From positions 62,001 through 126,000 of the forward strand of contig NZ_WWGX01000082.1 of assembly GCF_009862265.1 (NCBI RefSeq): 64,000 nucleotides of DNA, in the 5' to 3' direction. The position numbers and the translations under genes are program-made. A model generated the notes under the pieces. The model was given only the letters and a program-made list of their open reading frames with translations, had not been told where the DNA came from and did no database searches. This stretch comes from Streptomyces sp. SID8352. GTDB taxonomy: Bacteria; Actinomycetota; Actinomycetes; Streptomycetales; Streptomycetaceae. Every line of letters begins with the position of its first letter. Position 1 is the first letter of the stretch. Of this stretch, positions 26,052-34,247 are shown one piece after another.

Positions 26052-26666
26052 TCAGCGGGCCGCCGCGCGGCGCAGCACGTCCGAGGCGACCCCGCCGGTG
26101 CGCGGCACGGGCGGCGGCGCCTCAGCCGTGGCGAACGGCTCCGGCGCGGACAGGGAGTTGGGCCGACGGCCGCCCCGGCCCTCCCCGAGGACCTGCCAGC
26201 CGTCCCGGGTCAGCGTGATGTACGCCCCGCAGCGCAGCCCGTGCAGGGTGCACGCGTCCCGCAGGCCCCACATCCACGCGCCGTCCACCTCCGTCCACCG
26301 CCCGTCGCCCTCGCGGCAGTAGAGCAGCACCGCGGTGCGCACCGGAGTGCGGCGCCGCAGATCGTGCGGGATGACCCGGCGGAGCTGGGCGAGCAGCGCG
26401 TTGCGGAACATCCAGCCGTCGGGCTGGACGCGCCTGCTGGTGAAGGACGCGCTCGCGCGCAGCCGTTCGTCGGGATCGAACACGGCCACGACCGCGGTCG
26501 CCGGTCCCGGACGGTGCCGGGAGTGCAGCCCGCTGACGACTTCCCGGGGGTTGCGCAGCAGGGGTATCCCGGCGGCGGCCCACTCGGCCGGTTCGAGCAG
26601 GCGTGCGGCGGAGGTGGCGGACGGCGGCACGGGGGCCGACGATGACGAAGCGAATCCGAAGGTCAC
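26052..26666 (-). CDS. Conserved hypothetical protein
   Basis: 204 aa, no family recognised. It has a folded-looking middle: PREVVSGLHSRHRPG, TAVVAVFDPDERLRASASF, WMFRNALLAQLRRVIPHD, TAVLLYCREGDGRWTEVD, then an Arg/Pro-rich tail. No signal peptide, membrane segment or metal motif. The GTG at 26666 (VTFGFASSS) has an excellent GGGAGG six bases upstream, so it is surely translated. It diverges from recQ across a 576-base region. Confidence 0.75.
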   Translation of the reverse strand: MTFGFASSSSAPVPPSATSAARLLEPAEWAAAGIPLLRNPREVVSGLHSRHRPGPATAVVAVFDPDERLRASASFTSRRVQPDGWMFRNALLAQLRRVIPHDLRRRTPVRTAVLLYCREGDGRWTEVDGAWMWGLRDACTLHGLRCGAYITLTRDGWQVLGEGRGGRRPNSLSAPEPFATAEAPPPVPRTGGVASDVLRRAAAR

Positions 26667-27242
26667 GTTCCTCCCTTCGGCTACGCGCCCGCACGGCGGG
26701 CGGGATGGATCGGGGGAGCGCGCACCGCAGCGGAGCCCTGCCGGAAGGCACCGGGCCGTGCGGGGAGCGGACTCCGATTCTCGCCGTCGAACAGGAATGC
26801 GGCAACGAGCAAAAAGAACCGCCGACCGGTATCGGGTGAACTATTCGCTATATCCCCACCCCGGGTGCCCCGGCGGCGACCGGCCCCCCGGTACCGGGCT
26901 CCCGGCCCGGAGCCGTGGCCCGGCACGGGGGCCCGGCACGGAGGACCGGGTGGCCGGGGCCGGGCGGCGGACGCGCCCCGGAGCGACACGCCCCGCCGGA
27001 ACCACCCGGGCGTGGCCGGGACCGGCGACGACTCCGTCCGGTCACCGTCGGGACCCTGCGGCCGGCCGAGGGAGCCCGCCGGTCCCCGGCCGGGGCCGGG
27101 CCGCCGCGTCCGGCACGGGGCGAGCGGGCCGGCCGGGGTGGGCGGCGTCCGGCCGCGCGGGGGGAGCCGCCGCGACCGCGTGTTCCGCGCGTGGCCGGAC
27201 GGCACCGGGTGGATTCGCGGTTCTCCGGTGCCATCGGGTTCC
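26667..27242. other. 576-base divergent region before recQ
   Basis: No gene supported. An AT-richer patch around 26805-26860 (GAGCAAAAAGAACC, ATTCGCTATATCCCC) is the probable promoter area for one or both flanking genes; the rest is GC-rich with no clear structure. Confidence 0.5.
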
Positions 27243-29411
27243 ATGGGCGCCATGGACCTCCAGGAACTGCGCACCGAAGCCGACACCGTCCTCGCACGGC
27301 TCGTGGGGGCGCCAGAGGGGACGGCACGGCTGCGGGAGGACCAGTGGCAGGCGGTGGCGGCCCTGGTGGGCGAGCGGCGCCGGGCGCTGGTGGTGCAGCG
27401 CACCGGCTGGGGTAAGTCGGCGGTGTACTTCGTCGCCACGGCCCTGCTGCGGCGGCGCGACGCGGGCCCCACGGTGATCATCTCCCCGCTGCTGGCGCTG
27501 ATGCGCAACCAGGTCGCGGCGGCCGAGCGGGCCGGGATCCGGGCGCGCACCATCAACTCGTCCAACCCCGAGGAGTGGGAGACGATCCGCGCCGAGGTGG
27601 GCCGTGGCGAGGCCGACGTGCTCCTGGTCAGCCCCGAGCGCCTCAACTCCGTGGACTTCCGCGAGAACGTGCTCCCCACCCTCGCGGCGGCCACGGGCCT
27701 GCTCGTGGTGGACGAGGCGCACTGCATCTCCGACTGGGGGCACGACTTCCGCCCCGACTACCGGCGGCTGCGCACCATGCTGGCGGAGCTGCCCGAGGGC
27801 GTCCCGGTGCTCGCCACCACCGCGACCGCCAACGCGCGGGTCACCGCCGACGTGGCCGACCAGCTCGGCACCGGCGGCGCCGACGCCCTGGTCCTGCGGG
27901 GTCCCCTGGACCGGCAGAGCCTGCGCCTCGGCGTGCTGGAGCTGCCGGACGCGGCGCACCGGCTGGCGTGGCTGGGGGACCGGCTGCGCACCCTGCCGGG
28001 CTCCGGGATCATCTACACGCTGACCGTGGCGGTGGCCGAGGAGGTCGCGGCGTACCTGCGGCGGAGCGGATACGAGGTCGCCTCCTACACGGGCCGGACG
28101 GAGAACGCCGACCGGGTGCAGGCGGAGGAGGACCTGCTGGCCAACCGCGTCAAGGCGCTGGTGGCGACCTCCGCCCTGGGCATGGGCTTCGACAAGCCGG
28201 ACCTGGGCTTCGTGGTGCACCTCGGCTCGCCCGCCTCGCCCATCGCCTACTACCAGCAGGTCGGCCGCGCCGGGCGCGGGGTGGAGCACGCCGACGTGCT
28301 GCTGCTGCCGGGCCGCGAGGACCAGGCGATCTGGGCGTACTTCGCCTCGGTCGGCTTCCCGCCCGAGGAGCAGGTGCGGCGCACGCTGGACGTCCTGGGG
28401 ACGGCGGTCGGCCCGCTGTCGCTGCCCGCCCTGGAACCCCTGGTGGACCTGCGGCGCTCGCGGCTGGAGATGATGCTGAAGGTCCTCGACGTGGACGGCG
28501 CCGTCCAGCGGGTCAAGGGCGGCTGGATCGCGACCGGGCGGCCCTGGCGGTACGACGCCGAGCGCTACGCGTGGGTGGCCCGCCAGCGCAAGGCCGAGCA
28601 GCAGGCCATGCGCGACTACGTGGCGACCACCGGGTGCCGGATGGAGTTCCTGCGGCGGCAGCTCGACGACGAGAAGGCCGCGCCGTGCGGGCGCTGCGAC
28701 ACATGTGCCGGACCCTGGTTCGACTCCGGCGTGTCCACCGGGGCGCTGGAGTCCGCGTCGGGCGAGCTGAACCGGCCGGGCGTGGAGGTCGAGCCCCGCA
28801 GGATGTGGCCGAGGGGTCTCGCGGGCGTGGGCCTGGAGCTGCGGGGCCGTATGCGCGCGGACGAGCAGGCCGCCGCCGGGCGGGCCCTCGGGCGGCTGTC
28901 GGACATCGGCTGGGGCAACCGCCTGCGCCCCCTGCTCGCGCCGGGCGCCGCCGACGGACCCGTCCCGGAGGACGTGCTCGCCGCGGTCGTCAAGGTGCTG
29001 GCCGACTGGGCGCGGTCCCCGGGCGGCTGGGCCGAATCCGGGCCCGGCGCGGCGGAGCGGCCGGTGGCCGTCGTCGCCATGCCCTCCCGCACCCGTCCCC
29101 GGCTGGTCACCAGCCTGGCCGAGGGGCTGGCCCGGGTCGGCAGGCTCCCGTTCCTGGGCGGTCCGGTCCTCACCCCGCAGGCCGGGGAGTTTCCCCCGCA
29201 CCGCAGCAACTCCACACAGCGGCTGCGCGCGCTGGCCGACTCGTTCGCCGTTCCGGACGACCTCGCCGCGGCGCTCGCGGCGCGTCCCGGCCCGGTGCTG
29301 CTCGTGGACGACGTCATCGACTCGGGGTGGACCCTGGCGGTGGGGGCGCGGCTGCTGCGGCGGGCGGGAGCGGGGGAGGTGCTGCCGCTCGTGCTGGCGG
29401 TGGGGAACTGA
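27243..29411 (+). CDS. recQ: RecQ-type DNA helicase fused to a phosphoribosyltransferase-like domain
   Basis: 722 aa. Residues 1-340 are a RecQ helicase core: QRTGWGKS (Walker A), VDEAHCISDWGHDFRPDY (motif II and aromatic loop), ATTATAN, ATSALGMGFDKPD and QQVGRAGRG (motifs V/VI). A zinc-binding CGRCDTC follows near residue 485. The last ~130 residues, unlike E. coli RecQ, form a PRTase-like domain ending VLLVDDVIDSGWTLAVGARLL, the PRPP loop signature. The HRDC domain is absent. Start is ATG 27243 or 27252 (MDLQELRTEAD). The fusion suggests a link between 3'-5' unwinding and nucleotide salvage or sensing; the combination recurs in actinobacteria but its role is unproven. Confidence 0.9.
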   Translation: MGAMDLQELRTEADTVLARLVGAPEGTARLREDQWQAVAALVGERRRALVVQRTGWGKSAVYFVATALLRRRDAGPTVIISPLLALMRNQVAAAERAGIRARTINSSNPEEWETIRAEVGRGEADVLLVSPERLNSVDFRENVLPTLAAATGLLVVDEAHCISDWGHDFRPDYRRLRTMLAELPEGVPVLATTATANARVTADVADQLGTGGADALVLRGPLDRQSLRLGVLELPDAAHRLAWLGDRLRTLPGSGIIYTLTVAVAEEVAAYLRRSGYEVASYTGRTENADRVQAEEDLLANRVKALVATSALGMGFDKPDLGFVVHLGSPASPIAYYQQVGRAGRGVEHADVLLLPGREDQAIWAYFASVGFPPEEQVRRTLDVLGTAVGPLSLPALEPLVDLRRSRLEMMLKVLDVDGAVQRVKGGWIATGRPWRYDAERYAWVARQRKAEQQAMRDYVATTGCRMEFLRRQLDDEKAAPCGRCDTCAGPWFDSGVSTGALESASGELNRPGVEVEPRRMWPRGLAGVGLELRGRMRADEQAAAGRALGRLSDIGWGNRLRPLLAPGAADGPVPEDVLAAVVKVLADWARSPGGWAESGPGAAERPVAVVAMPSRTRPRLVTSLAEGLARVGRLPFLGGPVLTPQAGEFPPHRSNSTQRLRALADSFAVPDDLAAALAARPGPVLLVDDVIDSGWTLAVGARLLRRAGAGEVLPLVLAVGN

Positions 29412-29595
29412 GGAGGGCCCTCGCCGGGTCCGCGGAGGGCCGCTCCCACCGGCCCCTGGCCCTTGGCGGGTCTGTGCGCGGTCCCTCGGGTGGCGGGACG
29501 GGGGTGCGTCCCGGGACGGCTCGTCCCGCTGGGTGCCGCGCGTGACGGGTCCGTGTCCCCCGGGCGGCGTGGCCCAGGGGCGGCGGGGTGCGGGG

Positions 29596-30261
29596 TCAGG
29601 TGCCGACCGGCTGCTCGGCCAGGTCGCCCAGGAAGCCGGAGTCCACCGCCGCCGCGTCCGCCAGCAGGGAGCGCACGGCGGTGCGGGCGTGGGCGTAGGG
29701 CAGGTCGGACTCGGTCAGCAGGGACCGGGCGTTGGCCGCCTCCCAGAGGGCGGTCAGCTCGAAGGCCATCTGGTCGGCCGGCGTCCGGGTCCCCAGCTCA
29801 CCCAGCTCCTGCGCCTCGGAGACGGTCTGGCGCACGAAGGCCCGCCAGGAGCCGTCGGCCGAGCGGATGGCGTCCCGCACCGGCCCGGGACGGGAGCTGT
29901 ACTCGGGGACGACCTTCTGGAAGAAGCAGCCGCCGGGGAAGACCCGTTCCCGGGAGTAGCGCAGCCACGCCTCGCTCAGTTCTCGGACCCTGCGCAGCCC
30001 CGGCGGCTGGGCGAGCGCCGGCTGCACGACGCTGGTGACGTGGATCCTCGACGCCGCCCTGACCGTGGCGAGCTGGAGTCCCTCCTTGGAGCCGAAGAGC
30101 GCGAACACCCCGCTCTTGCTCAGCTTCAGCTCCGCCGCCAGGCGACCGAGCGACAGGGCCTCCAGTCCCTCCCGCGACGCCACGCCGACGGTGTGCCGGA
30201 GAACGAGCCGCCGGGTCTGGTTGCCTCGCTCGATCCGGCCGTCAACGCGCCTCTCGGTCAT
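29596..30261 (-). CDS. TetR family regulator
   Basis: 221 aa. N-terminal helix-turn-helix about residues 12-62 (LVLRHTVGVASREG, LGRLAAELKLSKSGVFALFGSKEGL), then a helical effector domain containing GGCFFQKVVPEYS and a C-terminal WEAANARSLL helix. ATG at 30261 (MTERRVDGRI) is preceded by GAGGAGAAC; the longer frame is not needed. It converges with recQ and lies on the same strand as a LysR gene, at the left edge of the fatty-acyl cluster. Its operator is not identified. Confidence 0.88.
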   Translation of the reverse strand: MTERRVDGRIERGNQTRRLVLRHTVGVASREGLEALSLGRLAAELKLSKSGVFALFGSKEGLQLATVRAASRIHVTSVVQPALAQPPGLRRVRELSEAWLRYSRERVFPGGCFFQKVVPEYSSRPGPVRDAIRSADGSWRAFVRQTVSEAQELGELGTRTPADQMAFELTALWEAANARSLLTESDLPYAHARTAVRSLLADAAAVDSGFLGDLAEQPVGT

Positions 30262-30670
30262 GGCGGTTCTCCTCGTCGCAGGCGGCCACCCGCCCGGTGC
30301 CCGGCACAGGGGTGCCGCTGGGCTGGTGTGGTGGGGGGAATTGCATCGTACTGAGCACACGACCGTGCGGGAAGTTTTGTTGACCGCTGAGCGGACCCGA
30401 GCTGTCCTGGTGCCGTGCCGTGCCGTGCCGTGCGGGGGCGGGTGCGGGGGCGGATCGGGTGCGGAGTGGCCCGGGTCCCCAGCGGGGCGGGGTGGGGACG
30501 GGCGGCCTCGGCCGGGACGGCCCGCGAGGGGGCCAGGTGCGGGCCCAGGTGTGCGCCGGGCCCGGTCTTGCGCCCCGAACGGTGACGGGCCGCACCGCCG
30601 GGGTGCCGAGGGCGGGGGAGCGGCGCGGTGGGTAGGGCGGCGGCCGGTGCGTACGGCGGCGCCGGGCGCG
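30262..30670. other. 409-base spacer between TetR and LysR genes
   Basis: No gene. TGCCG is repeated about five times at 30411-30435. An AT-richer stretch (30335-30390, including GAAGTTTTGTTGACC) is the likely promoter region for the leftward TetR gene. Confidence 0.5.
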
Positions 30671-31369
30671 TCAGCCCTGGGGGACGGGCGTGAGGCTCTG
30701 CGCCACCGCGAGCAACTGGTCCACCTCCGCCGGGCTCGCCCAGTCGGGCCAGCTCAGCCGCAGCCGGTGGGAGCCGCCGTCCCCGCAGCCCGCCGGGTCC
30801 GCGGGCACGACGATGTCCGCCGACCCCAGCCCGTGCAGGTCCGGAGCCCCGTCCGTCGGGCGGACGCCCAGCACGGCGCGTCCGTCGCGCAGGGCGCTGC
30901 GGTGCTCCTCCAGGCTGTGCCGGGCGACGCGGACGGCATGGGCGCGGAACAACTGCTCCTGGAGGGCCCGGCAGAGAGCCTCGACGAAGGACTCGGGGTC
31001 GCCGGAGACATGGGGCACGTAGCTGAGGACGAGGGGTGCGCGGCCGAGGGCGGCCGCACGGGTGGCGTGTGTGGTCTCCTCCAGGACGCGCAGCGCGGCC
31101 CGGACGCCCCGCAGGAACTCCCGCCCGGCCGGGGTCAGTCCCACGGCGCGGTTGGTCCGCCAGAGCAGGGGGGCCGCGACCTCGCGTTCCAGGCGCACGA
31201 TCTGCTGGCTGAGCGCCGGCTGGCTGATGTGCAGGCGCTGGGCCGCCCGGCCGAAGTGCAGTTCCTCGGCCAGGCAGACGAACGACCGCAGGCGACTGAG
31301 CCCGAGATCCGCCCGGACGTACGGCACCGCCGGGACATCGATACGCTCCGGCGCCTCCTCGGCCTTCAT
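30671..31369 (-). CDS. LysR-type regulator with short effector domain
   Basis: 232 aa. The winged HTH is standard (LSRLRSFVCLAEELHFGRAAQRLHISQPALSQQI, about residues 24-85), with the AGREFL linker. The effector-binding domain is only ~125 residues against the usual ~200, so the second lobe is largely missing although the frame is clean. ATG 31369 has GGGGGG 6-11 bases upstream. It faces away from the acyl-carrier-protein gene across a 1.1-kb region and probably controls it. A short effector domain could mean loss of ligand control or a divergent subfamily. Confidence 0.85.
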   Translation of the reverse strand: MKAEEAPERIDVPAVPYVRADLGLSRLRSFVCLAEELHFGRAAQRLHISQPALSQQIVRLEREVAAPLLWRTNRAVGLTPAGREFLRGVRAALRVLEETTHATRAAALGRAPLVLSYVPHVSGDPESFVEALCRALQEQLFRAHAVRVARHSLEEHRSALRDGRAVLGVRPTDGAPDLHGLGSADIVVPADPAGCGDGGSHRLRLSWPDWASPAEVDQLLAVAQSLTPVPQG

Positions 31370-31427
31370 ATGAGCCCCCCATTTTTTGCGATGTGTACGG
31401 AACGGTCCCGACCGCGCCGGTGGGCCT

Positions 31428-31444
31428 GGAATTCCCGGAATTCC
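31428..31444. promoter_or_regulatory. 17-bp palindrome upstream of LysR gene
   Basis: GGAATTCC-C-GGAATTCC is a perfect odd-centred palindrome, itself made of two 8-bp palindromes, 59 bases before the LysR start. It is AT-rich for this genome and is a plausible autoregulatory operator. Confidence 0.55.
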
Positions 31445-31639
31445 CTTTCGCGCCGAGGAGTTACCGGTCGATTCACCGGACCCGAGTGTTCCGGAAAGGG
31501 CCGACCGCCGTCCCGCGCCGCACGGGGCGCACCGGGTGGATTCGTTCGACACCCCCGTCGGAACACGGATGCCGCCCGCTCCCCGGCCCGGAGGTCGACT
31601 CCTCCGCGGGTCGGAACACGGACACCACCCCCACAGTGT

Positions 31640-31685
31640 ACGAACGTTCGTTCTGACAGTATCTTCGGGCGATATTTTGCGTCAA
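31640..31685 (-). promoter_or_regulatory. Leftward promoter overlapped by a TetR-type palindrome
   Basis: Minus-strand TTGACG (31685-31680) and GATACT (31663-31658) have a 16-base spacer, close to the vegetative consensus. The perfect 12-bp palindrome ACGAACGTTCGT (31640-31651) covers the expected transcription start. It resembles many TetR-family operators and could be read by the TetR protein encoded at 29596-30261. Confidence 0.6.
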
Positions 31686-32469
31686 GGTACGTGTCTCGCC
31701 GCGCAGTTGGGTGAGCGGCCCGGGTGGACGGGCAGGGCGTGCGGACCGCCTGGTGCCGTGGTGATCCTAGTTACCGGCGATCCGGTGGGGGGCTCCAGGT
31801 CCGGACAATCGCATACCGGAGAGTAGAACTCGATGGTAGCGAATGCGGATTGGCGGCGCCGCCGGGTGGGTAATGCGGGCGTAAAGCGCAGGGCTATTCG
31901 GTGACGGCTGTGGAAAGGGCCGGTGGGTACGGGGCTCCCGCACGATGGGGCTGCCGGGAGGCGGAGCGTGCCGCCGGACGCGGTTCGTCCCCCGGCGGGG
32001 TGCCGGACGCGCCCCGTCCGGCCCGTGCCGGAGCCGGGTGGGTGCGGGCGTGGAACGGAGCCAACTCGGCGCACTTCCAAGGGGGATGGGGACATGGGGA
32101 GGGTGGGCCCGCCGGAACGGATGGGCGGTGCGGTGAGGGGAGGGGCGCTGCCGCCCGGCGGCGGGGCGGCGGTGGCCGGCCGCCGCCCCCGGCTTCGCCC
32201 GCGGTCCCTCCGCTCCCCGTGCCCGAAGGCCGTCGACGGAGTCCTCTTCCTCGAACGGAGCGAAAAAGCAACCGAGTTGGAGCGCTCGCCTCGCCTCCTG
32301 GCCGGTTCCCGCCGCCCCGCTGGGCGGGCCCCTCCCCGTCCTCCGCGCCCCCGGGCTGCGCCGCGGCGGCGCGCACCAGGGGGACAACGCCCGGACGCGG
32401 GCGCGCGATAACCAAAACTTATGTCCGAACACCCGATTGCCGGGCGGCGCGAAGGTAGGGTCAGGCCCC

Positions 32470-32769
32470 ATGAGAACAGCCGAACTGGACTCGTACATAC
32501 GGCGCACATTCGCCGAGCACTCCGGCCTTTCGGAGGCCGAACTGTTCAGCGGTGACACCACGTTGGCCGATGTGATCAGCCGCAGCTCGCGCATGACGAA
32601 CAGCATCGACCTCATGGAGTCCTTCGCCCGCACGGCCAACGCGCTGCGCAAGGACCACGGGATCCGGGTACGGCTTCCGGCACTTCCCCTGGACACCCCG
32701 ATGACGTCGGTCGTGAAGCTCTTCCTGGAGGAGTGCGAACGCAAGGCGCAGAAGGAGGAGAGCGCGTGA
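32470..32769 (+). CDS. Acyl carrier protein
   Basis: 99 aa, helical, with the phosphopantetheine attachment region TNSIDLMESFA; Ser45 is the predicted attachment residue, flanked by Asn44 instead of the usual Asp. A carrier protein with no condensing enzymes nearby suggests it holds an acyl chain loaded by the ligase encoded at 35332. The ATG at 32470 was chosen over an in-frame ATG at 32437. The next gene overlaps it by 4 bases (GTGA), implying translational coupling. The Asn substitution weakens the motif, so the family call is good but not certain. Confidence 0.78.
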   Translation: MRTAELDSYIRRTFAEHSGLSEAELFSGDTTLADVISRSSRMTNSIDLMESFARTANALRKDHGIRVRLPALPLDTPMTSVVKLFLEECERKAQKEESA

Positions 32770-33701
32770 GCATCCGCCCGCCGGAGACCGCCGCCCGCCC
32801 CGGCTCCGCCGAGCGGGCGGACGCCCCGCCCGCGATCATCACCGACCTCTACGACGCCCTCACCACGCGCGGCATGTCGCTGGTCGACGTCACCTGGGAG
32901 CAGCACCGCCTGCACGAGTCCCGCCGCTGGAGCGTCGTGGAGATGCTCGCGGACGTCGACGTGGACAGCCTCACCCAGCGCGACCGCATCCTCGTCTGGA
33001 ACGCCGGGCGGGCCGAGCTGACCACCAAGCCCGGTGCCGACCGGCTGGAGCGGCAGGCCGAGGCGGAGTGCCGTCACTGGCGGGCGAAGGCCCCGGCGGT
33101 CGCGGCCGTCATGGAGGCCTGCGGCACCTGGAGCCGCTACTGGAACGAGGAAGAGGCCCACCACGAGACCGTCTTCAACCGGCTGGCCGCGGTCACCGGC
33201 ATGGAGCCGATCTCCAACGAGACCTTCATCGAGTTCCGGCAGGTCTTCCCCGACGACAACATGCTGCGCACCCTCGTCCTGCTGGCCATCTCCGAGATCA
33301 CGGCGGCGGTCAACTACGGGCAGTGCCAGCACGTCATCGAGGACCCGGGCCTGCGCCGCATCTTCAAGCAGGTCGCGGCCGACGAGATCCAGCACCGCAA
33401 CTACTTCGTGGCCTTCGCCAAGGCGCTGGTGGACAGCGGCGAGTACCACCCCAAGGACGCCTTCTCGGTGGCCCATCTGTTCCTGCGCGAGGACGGTGAA
33501 CTCCAGGGCAGCGGACGCGAGCAGCGCGGCACCCACGTCAACTGGTGGGACCACCTCGACACCACCGGGAGCGACTTCCGGCCCGAGGCGATGGAGAAGA
33601 AGGAACAGCTCATCTGCGGTGCCCTGAAGAAGATCACCGGAATCACCACCCACTCGGCCGACGAGGTCGAGGACCAGTGGATGGAACTGCTCGACAACTG
33701 A
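32766..33701 (+). CDS. Soluble diiron acyl-ACP desaturase-like protein
   Basis: 311 aa from a GTG that overlaps the carrier-protein stop. It is a four-helix-bundle ferritin-like protein of the stearoyl-ACP desaturase family. Iron ligands are visible as WNEEEAHH (E130, H133), the lone E177 in AISEITAAVNYG, and ADEIQH (E207, H210). Plant and mycobacterial relatives insert a cis double bond into an acyl chain tethered to ACP; related enzymes hydroxylate or N-oxygenate. Coupling to a dedicated carrier protein strongly suggests an ACP-bound substrate. Electron donors are not encoded locally. Confidence 0.82.
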   Translation: MSIRPPETAARPGSAERADAPPAIITDLYDALTTRGMSLVDVTWEQHRLHESRRWSVVEMLADVDVDSLTQRDRILVWNAGRAELTTKPGADRLERQAEAECRHWRAKAPAVAAVMEACGTWSRYWNEEEAHHETVFNRLAAVTGMEPISNETFIEFRQVFPDDNMLRTLVLLAISEITAAVNYGQCQHVIEDPGLRRIFKQVAADEIQHRNYFVAFAKALVDSGEYHPKDAFSVAHLFLREDGELQGSGREQRGTHVNWWDHLDTTGSDFRPEAMEKKEQLICGALKKITGITTHSADEVEDQWMELLDN

Positions 33702-33705
33702 CCGG

Positions 33706-33734
33706 CGCCGCCGACGGGTCCACCGTCGGCGGCG
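33706..33734 (+). terminator. Intercistronic hairpin after desaturase gene
   Basis: A perfect 12-bp stem, CGCCGCCGACGG (33706-33717) with CCGTCGGCGGCG (33723-33734), and a 5-base loop lie between the desaturase and thioesterase genes. It may attenuate read-through and set different levels for the two halves of the locus. Confidence 0.65.
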
Positions 33735-33767
33735 TTCCGCTCCCGGCACCCGGACGGACGACCTCCC

Positions 33768-34187
33768 GTGCTCCACGACGCGACCCGCCTCTCCCTCTCC
33801 GTACGCCCCAACGACCTCGACGCCCTGGGACACGTCAACAACGCCGTCGTCCTGGAGTACCTGGAGGCCGGACGGCGTGACTGGCTGCGCCGGATCGGCG
33901 GCGAACCGGGCGGGGACGCCGTCGCCGTGGTCGCCCGGATCGAGATCGACTACCGCGCCGAACTGCCCTACGGACAGCTTGAGGTGGTCACGGAACTGGA
34001 GTCGCCGACGGCCGAGGAGGTCGCCGACGAGGCCCTGACCTTCCGCGCCCTGCTGCGCCAGCGCGTCCGTCTGCCCGGCACACGGGAACCGGCGGCCGAG
34101 GCCCTGGTCACCGTCGCCTTCCTGGACGCCCGTCAACGCTGCCCGATCACGCTCCAGGACTACCTCTCGGCCGTAGTCGCCGGCTGA
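33768..34187 (+). CDS. Hotdog-fold acyl thioesterase (4HBT/YbgC-like)
   Basis: 139 aa with the family motif NDLDALGHVNNAVVLEYLE, in which Asp18 and His22-Val-Asn-Asn belong to the active site of YbgC-like acyl-CoA/ACP thioesterases. It hydrolyses acyl thioesters, and here probably releases the desaturated chain from the carrier protein. GTG start at 33768, 66 bases after the desaturase stop across a hairpin. Substrate chain length is unknown. Confidence 0.85.
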   Translation: MLHDATRLSLSVRPNDLDALGHVNNAVVLEYLEAGRRDWLRRIGGEPGGDAVAVVARIEIDYRAELPYGQLEVVTELESPTAEEVADEALTFRALLRQRVRLPGTREPAAEALVTVAFLDARQRCPITLQDYLSAVVAG

Positions 34188-34247
34188 GCGCCCCCAAGTG
34201 CCCCTCCGAGGGCACCCGTTGAGTCCGACGAGGGAGAGCAGACCACG

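Larger units (their letters stand above)
31370..32469. other. 1.1-kb control region between LysR and the fatty-acyl locus
   Basis: No credible gene in six frames. GC drops in patches (31370-31450, 31635-31690, 31780-31900) compared with the surrounding sequence, unusual for this genome. It contains a 17-bp palindrome, a leftward promoter with an overlapping palindrome, and an AT-richer run at 32405-32460 before the carrier-protein start, where TAGGGT (32454-32459) may be a -10. Confidence 0.6.

Noticed and set aside
25472..26322. Overlapping plus-strand frames in the gap before the 204-aa hypothetical gene
   Set aside because: Low-complexity Arg/Pro/Gly translations, no conserved motif, and partly antisense to the better supported minus-strand gene.
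32437..32469. Upstream in-frame ATG for the acyl carrier protein
   Set aside because: It would place the TAGGGT promoter-like element inside the gene and adds a Gly-rich leader unlike carrier proteins; ATG 32470 is preferred.
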